From Spirochaetales bacterium (GTDB lineage: Bacteria > Spirochaetota > Spirochaetia > ARS1246): a stretch of DNA of 57,149 bases. The notes under the pieces are model-generated. The model saw nothing but the letters and a program-made list of their open reading frames with translations. It was not told the origin of the DNA and ran no database searches. This document shows positions 51,834 to 57,149 of the stretch, piece by piece (within the stretch, counting starts at the first letter, position 1; every line of letters begins with the position of its first letter). The stretch is from assembly GCA_002688185.1 (NCBI GenBank), contig NZCE01000004.1:1-57149 (forward strand), written 5' to 3'. Position numbers and translations under genes: made by a program.

Positions 51834-52160
51834 AGATCAAGATCTTACTTTCAAGCAACGCATCCGTTCAAGTGTCGCCACTATCTCTTGTACAGGAGGG
51901 CTCAGAGATACGCTGAACGGATCGGGAAGCGATATTTCAACTGCGTGTCCATAATGCCCGCGAATCATTTCGATGATTCCATTTCTATCAATAAAACACG
52001 ACTCATTCGGCCGCTTTACAACGCTTTCGAAGCGACTCGCAAAGGCTTATGTGCTGGTGGGAAAGGAGATAGAGTTCGAGCGATGCGTGGCAAGGACGGC
52101 AAGTAATGTATGGCATATGTAAGGTAATAAATGGCACCAATTGTGGAATTCAAGGTAATG

Positions 52161-52204
52161 ATAGGCTAATATGTTGTTTAGGCAGCTCTTGTCAGCCTAT
52201 TTTT
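52161..52204 (+). terminator. Possible terminator before the serine-recombinase cassette
   Basis: ATAGGCT (52161-52167) and AGCCTAT (52194-52200) pair perfectly and are followed by TTTT. An alternative TAGGC/GCCTA stem with an 11-base loop exists inside. It would shield the cassette from upstream readthrough. Confidence 0.45.
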
Positions 52205-52212
52205 AAGCTCAT

Positions 52213-52263
52213 ATGTCAATATGGCGGTAAATACTTGACATGTAATGTCGCCCCGATTATCGT
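52213..52263 (+). promoter_or_regulatory. Promoter with three half-site operator for the HTH-recombinase cassette
   Basis: TTGACA (52235-52240), 17-base spacer, TATCGT (52258-52263). ATGTC half-sites stand at 52213-52217 and 52245-52249, with the inverted GACAT at 52237-52241. The latter two form a palindrome across the -35 box, and the first two a 7-bp inverted repeat (ATGTCAA/TTGACAT). The HTH protein encoded next is the natural candidate to bind here. Confidence 0.55.
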
Positions 52264-52285
52264 GATCCCTATCGGGAGGGAATCG

Positions 52286-52777
52286 ATGGATGAAAGAGAC
52301 CGGAAACGCCACATCCTCAAAGAGGCACGAGCACTGAACGATCGTCCGGAACGGGTCCGCGCACCGCTGTTTTTGCGACACCCGTTCTTTGATCCGGAGG
52401 ACAAGGTGCAGGTGAAATACGAACTGCTGCGAGCTCGTGAAGTCGAAAAGGTTTCGCTAACTGAAGCCTGTAGGCTCTATGGATTCACCCGGGAGAGCTA
52501 CCGTCACATCCTGGCACGGTTCCGCGAGGAAGGGATCAAGGGGCTGTTTGAGCGTAAGCGAGGACGCCGAGGACCGGTGAAGGCGACCGACCGGGTACGG
52601 GCATTCATTCGCGCCGAACGGCAAGAACGGGAGGGGGTATCGGTACGGGAGTTGATCGAGCGCTGCCAACGCGAACTCGGAGTGAGCCTGAGTCGCAGAA
52701 CTGTGTTCAGGATTCTGGATGCCGAAGAGGAAGAGTATAAAAAAAAACCGATCTCCGACGAAGAGGATCGGGGATGA
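52286..52777 (+). CDS. Transposase-type helix-turn-helix protein without catalytic domain
   Basis: A 163-residue basic protein with two HTH units. The first is LTEACRLYGFTRESYRHILARFREEGIKGLFERKRG (winged-helix HTH of IS481/IS630-like transposases), the second VSVRELIERCQRELGVSLSRRTVFRIL. No DDE catalytic domain follows; the chain ends in an acidic/lysine-rich tail. GGGAGGG stands 6 bases before the ATG. A DNA-binding partner or regulator of the downstream recombinase is likely. Confidence 0.8.
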   Translation: MDERDRKRHILKEARALNDRPERVRAPLFLRHPFFDPEDKVQVKYELLRAREVEKVSLTEACRLYGFTRESYRHILARFREEGIKGLFERKRGRRGPVKATDRVRAFIRAERQEREGVSVRELIERCQRELGVSLSRRTVFRILDAEEEEYKKKPISDEEDRG

Positions 52778-52883
52778 AACACCAAGGTTTTTTGAGTCCG
52801 CCGGAGTCGCCGGTCGGCGGTATGAGCAATTGCGGATGGCTGCTCTCGACGGCAATGAGACCGATGATTCTTGGAGGTGGGGA

Positions 52884-53066
52884 ATGATAATGGTGGTACC
52901 CGAATACGCACCTGCTGACGGTGAGCTGTGGACGGTCACTCGCGCGCGTGCCTCTATTCGTGCGGGCGAAGTCTCGGTGAAGGAATTATTCGATGAGCTT
53001 GGAGTACTTACGGGCCTTGCGGGTTCGGCGATCAATGTCGAATCGAGAACGGTGGTCGTCTCATGA
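52884..53066 (+). CDS. Small protein coupled to the serine recombinase
   Basis: A 60-residue protein, not recognised. It is beta-rich with a central charged helix (VSVKELFDEL). GGAGG stands 6 bases before the ATG at 52884. The frame is open upstream into the HTH gene, but without a comparable ribosome site. Its last four bases overlap the recombinase start, so translation is coupled. An accessory or directionality factor is one possibility. Confidence 0.6.
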   Translation: MIMVVPEYAPADGELWTVTRARASIRAGEVSVKELFDELGVLTGLAGSAINVESRTVVVS

Positions 53067-54706
53067 GCCTGGCACTGTATGCGCGGGTCAGCAATGACCG
53101 ACAGCGGGAGGAAGGAACCATCGCCAGCCAGGTGCAGGAGTTGCGCGAGTTTGCCGCCGCCGAGGGCTTCAGCGTTGAAGAGCGTCACGTCTATCTCGAT
53201 GACGGGAAAAGCGGATATTATCTGGACCGACCTGGACTCGATGCGTTGCGGGACGCAGCTCGTGACGGACTGGTCGATACGGTGCTCGTGCATGATCCGG
53301 ATCGGCTGTCACGCAAATATGCCTACCAGGTATTGCTGTTGGAGGAGTTTGCCCGGTGGCAAGTCACGGTGCGGTTTCTCAAGTCTCCACCGGCTGAAAG
53401 CCCTGAACAACGGCTCTTGGTGCAAATGCAGGGGGTGATCGCCGAGTACGAACGCGCGAGAATCACCGAACGTACCCGCAGAGGCAAGCTGTTCTGGGCG
53501 CGGCAGGGACGGCCGGGCGGTGGACGGGTACCCTACGGCTACACACGCGTTCGCCCCGAGCCGAGCCAACCGCCGTCGATGGAAGTAGATCCACAGACCG
53601 CACCGATCGTGCAACAGATGTTCCGCTGGTATGGGACCGATCGACTCAGTGATCGTCAGATCGCTATCCGCCTGACGAAATTGGGGACTCCGGCGCGCAC
53701 CCGCAACGGTCACAGCTATTGGCATCCGGGCAGCGTACGAACGGTCCTGATGAACGATGCTTACCTTGGTATCTGGTATGCCAATCGCTATAAGAAAGAG
53801 GCCCGTGAAGGCCAGAGGCATCCACAGCAGGTCAGGAGACCGGCGGATCAGTGGATACCGATTCCCATCCCGGCGTTAATCAGCCCGGAGCTGTTCGCTG
53901 AAGCCCAACGGATCAGAGAGAGCGGAATTCACCGAGGACGCACTGCATTGAAACGGCCCGAGTCCCACCTGCTGAGACGGTTGGTGGTCTGTGGATACTG
54001 CCATCGAAAAGTAAACTCGGTGACCAGCCACGGTGGGCGCCACCGGTACTACTGGTGTCGCGGAACTGACCCGCATTTCGTCAGACCCCGCCGTACCTTT
54101 TGCCCTCACCCGACGACGGCCGCCGCGAACCTGGATGAGCTGGTCTGGTCGGATGTGGTTTCTCTGCTGCAGGACCCGCAGCTGCTGTTGGCCGCCTGGC
54201 GGGAACAACACCAGCTACCGGTCGACGGCACGCTCACCGCAGAACAGATCAAGACGCTCACCCGCCGGATTCGCGATGCCGAACGACAAAAGGAACGACT
54301 GCTTGATGCGTATCAACAGGAGTCGATCGAGCTTGAAGAACTCACCGTTCGTCGCCATAGTATCGAGCAGAGACTTCAGAGCGACCAACGAACGCTCAAC
54401 GAGCTTTCCCGGCAAGCCGAATCCGGGTTCACGCTTAGCGATCTCGAAAAGCACGTGGAGGAGATCTGTGAACGGCTCGCAGGAAAACTGGACAGTATGA
54501 ACATGAGCGGGAGAATCAAGCTTTGCCGAGACCTCATCGAAAAGGTCGAAGTGAAGAATCACGACGTGCAAATCTACTACAAACTGCCTGTGTCAGGTAA
54601 TTATCGGAATAAACAAAATCATCTCTGCAAATGTATGGAGCGCTACCGCACCGGTGATGGTTTCCGGGAACACGACGGAGAATGTAGCTCCGAGTACTTC
54701 AGATGA
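53063..54706 (+). CDS. Large serine recombinase
   Basis: A 547-residue serine recombinase. The N-terminal resolvase domain has S10 in YARVSNDRQ as nucleophile and the HDPDRLSRK motif. A recombinase domain follows (GGGRVPYGYTRV, TRNGHSYWHPGSVRTVLMNDAYLGIW), then a zinc ribbon (CGYCHR with later CRGTD and FCPH), and a coiled-coil segment (ERLLDAYQQESIELEEL onward). Such enzymes integrate phages and mobile elements at specific sites. GC content is higher than in the flanking DUF91 gene. Attachment sites could not be identified. Confidence 0.93.
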   Translation: MSLALYARVSNDRQREEGTIASQVQELREFAAAEGFSVEERHVYLDDGKSGYYLDRPGLDALRDAARDGLVDTVLVHDPDRLSRKYAYQVLLLEEFARWQVTVRFLKSPPAESPEQRLLVQMQGVIAEYERARITERTRRGKLFWARQGRPGGGRVPYGYTRVRPEPSQPPSMEVDPQTAPIVQQMFRWYGTDRLSDRQIAIRLTKLGTPARTRNGHSYWHPGSVRTVLMNDAYLGIWYANRYKKEAREGQRHPQQVRRPADQWIPIPIPALISPELFAEAQRIRESGIHRGRTALKRPESHLLRRLVVCGYCHRKVNSVTSHGGRHRYYWCRGTDPHFVRPRRTFCPHPTTAAANLDELVWSDVVSLLQDPQLLLAAWREQHQLPVDGTLTAEQIKTLTRRIRDAERQKERLLDAYQQESIELEELTVRRHSIEQRLQSDQRTLNELSRQAESGFTLSDLEKHVEEICERLAGKLDSMNMSGRIKLCRDLIEKVEVKNHDVQIYYKLPVSGNYRNKQNHLCKCMERYRTGDGFREHDGECSSEYFR

Positions 54707-54773
54707 AAACGCGGCCACATAGTGACCGGGATTATCATGAACCGGAGAGATCTTGATATGCGGCCTTTTACCT

Positions 54774-55352
54774 TTATACATCGACCGCTTCTTCCTGTAC
54801 CGGAACACCGAGGGGAGCTACCCAGGAGCCGGAAACCACGCCAAAGAGAGATCCGGCGGTTACCCGGAGTTGCTTTGTACTTGACGGTGCAATGGCAGCG
54901 ACAACAAATACTGGTTTATGCCGTTGGACCGCCGTGCCGAATGCAAGCCGCGAGCCTCTGCCCCAGGCACCGGTAGCCGGATCATCCGGGAACAGCACTA
55001 AAAAGGAGCTCTCCGAAATCATGGTAACAGTACGGCGGTGCAGGGCTGCACCTGGCGAGGGGGCGTCTGTTACCCTGCAGATTGCCGGTGATCCTGCCTT
55101 CTTGAATGCTTGAACGCGTGATTGGAAAGCGCAATGGACCGTCCAAAGTTCCGCTGGGATCAGATCTGAGAGTGCCTGACGGAAACATTGATCAACGCCG
55201 TGTGCACATCCGACAAGAAAACTGAAACCAAGCCTTTGAAAAGACTGAACGAGAGCGCAGCAGGCATTCTCATTTACCTTTCCACGCCGTGAGCCCGCAA
55301 AGCACACAATCCCTTGAGCGGCAGACCATCCACCATATTTATTGTATTTCAT
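54774..55352 (-). CDS. SLOG/DprA-like nucleotide-binding protein
   Basis: A 192-residue protein with a Rossmann-like SLOG fold. IVCFAGSRRG and FLVGCAHGVDQCFRQAL are the nucleotide-loop motifs of the DprA/TIGR00725 type, and GSRLAFGTAVQRHKPVFVV is the second signature. SLOG proteins bind or hydrolyse nucleotide derivatives, and some are sensors in phage-defence systems. It runs opposite to the recombinase. Confidence 0.7.
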   Translation of the reverse strand: MKYNKYGGWSAAQGIVCFAGSRRGKVNENACCALVQSFQRLGFSFLVGCAHGVDQCFRQALSDLIPAELWTVHCAFQSRVQAFKKAGSPAICRVTDAPSPGAALHRRTVTMISESSFLVLFPDDPATGAWGRGSRLAFGTAVQRHKPVFVVAAIAPSSTKQLRVTAGSLFGVVSGSWVAPLGVPVQEEAVDV

Positions 55353-55647
55353 AACCGCACACCTCTACTGCATTTTTGAAGGTTGCGATCGTGAAAATAG
55401 CCTTGGGAGTCAAGGGAAATAGCTGCTTTTTTGTAGAGACCTTTGCTTGTTTAGCGACAATATCCAAGGTCCCTTTTTGATAAAAAGCTACAGCACGAGC
55501 TATGCCTACATATTTTTAATTATTGATTTTGGCTGCATAACGCTGCCCTATCTCGCCATATGGCAAGGGGGGTTAAAAGGCATATTCCAAAGATACATGC
55601 AGTTCTGGTAATGTAATATGCTATCTGATTGAAAGGAGAAATCTAAA
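55353..55647. other. Divergent gap between SLOG and DUF91 genes
   Basis: The 295 bases hold no gene of note. AT-rich boxes (TAATGT near 55609, TTTTTAATTATT near 55510) could be promoter parts for either gene, but no clear -35/-10 pair stands out. The DUF91 ribosome site AAGGAG is at its 3' edge. Confidence 0.5.
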
Positions 55648-56727
55648 TTGTTTAGATACGACTCAGAAACGAACAGCTTAATTGAAATCAGAGAAACTAC
55701 CTTCCGTGAAAAAAGCATACTGGAAAAGGATCACATCGAAGAATGGATCCGCAAACAGCCAGATTTGCTCGGAGAGGACCTTCTCGTAATCAGTCATGAA
55801 TATGATAAATTTGATACAAGTGATCGCCTTGATTTGCTGGCTTTGGACAAAGATGGAAAACTTGTAATCATAGAACTCAAAAGAGACAAATCTGGAAGTA
55901 GCGTAGATTTTCAGTGTCTTAAGTATTGCTCATATTGCTCGCAGCTAAGCCCCCAGGACATAATAGAGTTGTTCTCTGATTATCTTGCGAAGGACAATAT
56001 ATCAAACGATCCTGTCGATCTCATTACGGACTTTCTTGAGATACCTCAAGGCAATGAGGATAGCCTTAACGACATCCTCAACAATTCTCAGCGCTTCATA
56101 ATCGTTGGAAAGGAAATTAACAAACGCATTCTGTCGGTTTGCGCATGGTTGTATGAGAATAACATTGAAGCGAAATGCCTCAACATCGTCCCGTATGAAA
56201 ATGAACGTGGGGAAATATACATAGACATCGATCAGATTATCCCTCCTTTTAAAATCGGAGATTTCTACATACAAAAGAAGGAGAGCCAGCTCAGGTCTAG
56301 CAAAATTCATCAACCAGACTACATAATTGCCTTTTTTGAATCGGTCCTCGAATTTGTAAGAAAAAATTCTAATTTCAAAATTCATTATTCCCCCCGAAAA
56401 GCATATTGTAATATCCGTTCAGGAGGGAAAATAAATTATGCGCTAAGGTACTTCAAGCGTAGCAAATCTTTCTCAATTCATGCCGTAACCAAAGATTCCG
56501 ATCTCAAGGAAAGATTCGAAGCCTTTTACGGCCAGCATTCCGAAAATCTTGGCGAATTGCTTTCGTGCGAAATGCAGTATCAGCCCGAAGGAGAGAGAAA
56601 TCCTAACTGGAGCTACATAAGGGCTTTAGTAGATGCTGATAAGAATACGGCTCTTCCTGAGCAAGCACCGGGAATCGGCGGAAAATTCGCAGATTTCTGT
56701 AAATACTTTGATGACAATTGGGTGTGA
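55648..56727 (+). CDS. DUF91/NucS-like PD-(D/E)XK nuclease-domain protein
   Basis: A 359-residue protein, AT-rich by its codons. The N-terminal region (about 25-130) is a nuclease core: helix IEEWIRKQPDLLGEDL, D62 in DRLDLLALD, E76 and K78 in IIELKRD, then Q89 in VDFQCLKYCSYC. The remaining 230 residues contain an unfamiliar domain with many aromatic strands. NucS relatives cleave mismatched or branched DNA. The gene may serve in restriction, repair or defence. TTG start, with AAGGAG 9 bases before it. Confidence 0.8.
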   Translation: MFRYDSETNSLIEIRETTFREKSILEKDHIEEWIRKQPDLLGEDLLVISHEYDKFDTSDRLDLLALDKDGKLVIIELKRDKSGSSVDFQCLKYCSYCSQLSPQDIIELFSDYLAKDNISNDPVDLITDFLEIPQGNEDSLNDILNNSQRFIIVGKEINKRILSVCAWLYENNIEAKCLNIVPYENERGEIYIDIDQIIPPFKIGDFYIQKKESQLRSSKIHQPDYIIAFFESVLEFVRKNSNFKIHYSPRKAYCNIRSGGKINYALRYFKRSKSFSIHAVTKDSDLKERFEAFYGQHSENLGELLSCEMQYQPEGERNPNWSYIRALVDADKNTALPEQAPGIGGKFADFCKYFDDNWV

Positions 56728-57149
56728 ACCAGATAAATGCTGGAGTAGATTTGGCTATGTGACGGTTTTTGCGGGCGACATTCGGCTAATCACCTCACCC
56801 AAAAAAAGCGTCATGTGCGCCAAAGTACTCAACTCGACGTTAAATAGCCTGAACCTGTAGCTCTGACGGAGATATTAAAAAGAGAAGTTCATTGCCGCCT
56901 TCATTGACCGAGATGGAACTATATCCCACCAAGATCCCGAAATAATAATTGAACGTGATAAAACAGTCTCCGAAATCGCAGACCGGCCCATCTCGATAGA
57001 TGAAGATCTCAACAGAAGCGCATTTTATGAAGCGTGGAAAATCTACTCGTCGTTGAACCTAGTGTCCCGTACGATAAATAGCTTGAATTTATTCGCCAAA
57101 TGTATTATGTTTACTGTATGGCGCGACCGATATCAATATTGGATATAAC
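56728..57149 (+). pseudogene. Unassigned 3' region with a HAD-motif fragment lacking a start
   Basis: From 56879 to a TAA at 57146-57148 one frame is open and begins KEKFIAAFIDRDGTISHQD, with the DRDGT motif of HAD phosphatases. No start codon or ribosome site precedes it, and later residues lose the HAD pattern. Two copies of a short TAAATAGC(C/T)TGAA motif lie at 56841-56853 and 57075-57087. I read this as a degraded piece, with low confidence. Confidence 0.3.

Larger units (their letters stand above)
51305..52285. other. Gene-poor stretch with hairpins, C11 run, remnants and promoter
   Basis: No intact gene is visible. The stretch holds a weak hairpin (51309-51324), a run of 11 C (51484-51494), three GC-rich hairpins, an integrase remnant, then about 270 bases with weak coding-like traces in different frames (for example 52030-52107 reads RLAKAYVLVGKEIEF). 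It ends with the terminator and promoter listed separately. Confidence 0.6.

Noticed and set aside
52117..52158. AAGGTAAT repeated twice, and once near 48971, as possible att cores.
   Set aside because: Only eight bases match with no extension; expected by chance in AT-rich DNA.
52457..53293. A 278-codon open frame on the minus strand opposite the HTH and recombinase genes.
   Set aside because: No family features or ribosome site; explained by the GC-rich codon pattern of the plus-strand genes, which are clearly real.

Overview
The window is a contiguous piece of a bacterial chromosome that I read as a spirochaete (class Spirochaetia). Two conserved gene orders support this. The first is rpsF-ssb-rpsR-(YybS-like membrane protein)-rplI-dnaB. 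The second is rpsB-tsf-frr-uppS-cdsA-dxr-rseP, with no pyrH between tsf and frr, which is the order I recall from Treponema pallidum. Secreted WD40/propeller proteins, CpXC proteins and compact, often overlapping genes fit a free-living, carbohydrate-using member. The species cannot be named from the sequence alone.

Layout. (1) 1-12.1 kb: a GT4 glycosyltransferase behind a perfect palindrome, a phosphotriesterase-family hydrolase, a PAS-PAS-GGDEF-EAL protein, an operon joining a very large secreted metalloprotease/propeller/barrel-like protein to shikimate kinase and chorismate synthase, then fumarase and a nitrilase-family amidohydrolase. (2) 12.3-17.8 kb: one 1802-residue UvrA made of two complete UvrA units with four ABC ATPase cores. 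(3) 17.8-28.2 kb: a sugar-acid region. The minus strand carries HAD phosphatase, LarA-family racemase/epimerase and 6-phosphogluconate dehydrogenase. The divergent plus strand carries a Gfo/Idh oxidoreductase, a class III aminotransferase and, behind its own promoter, SDR mannonate oxidoreductase, UxaC and UxaE. The last three convert galacturonate or glucuronate to mannonate. (4) 28.3-33.8 kb: rubrerythrin, an AraC-alkyltransferase fusion, a UDPGP-family nucleotidyltransferase, glucokinase, a HAD hydrolase and an unknown coiled-coil-like protein. (5) 33.9-48.8 kb: the two core translation/replication/envelope clusters, separated by ComFB, a secreted WD40 protein and a CpXC protein, and ending with maf and a DUF4321 membrane protein.

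(6) 48.9 kb to the end is accessory DNA that starts exactly at a tRNA-Arg(CCG) gene. It carries a tyrosine integrase, a lipoprotein nuclease (SNase plus lamin-tail domain), three perfect GC-rich hairpins beside a C11 run and an integrase remnant. These are followed by a separately promoted cassette of transposase-type HTH protein, 60-residue protein and large serine recombinase. A SLOG/DprA-like protein and a DUF91/NucS-like nuclease complete it. Base composition shifts visibly inside this part: the serine-recombinase cassette is GC-rich and the DUF91 gene is AT-rich, so several acquisitions are likely.

The most unusual items are the tandem UvrA, the link between a nickel-pincer (LarA-type) enzyme and hexuronate catabolism, the charged tails on ribosomal proteins S2, L9 and S18, and the HTH/small-protein/serine-recombinase cassette with its half-site array. 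No CRISPR array and no rRNA were seen. Identifications rest on motif recognition by eye; no database search was possible.
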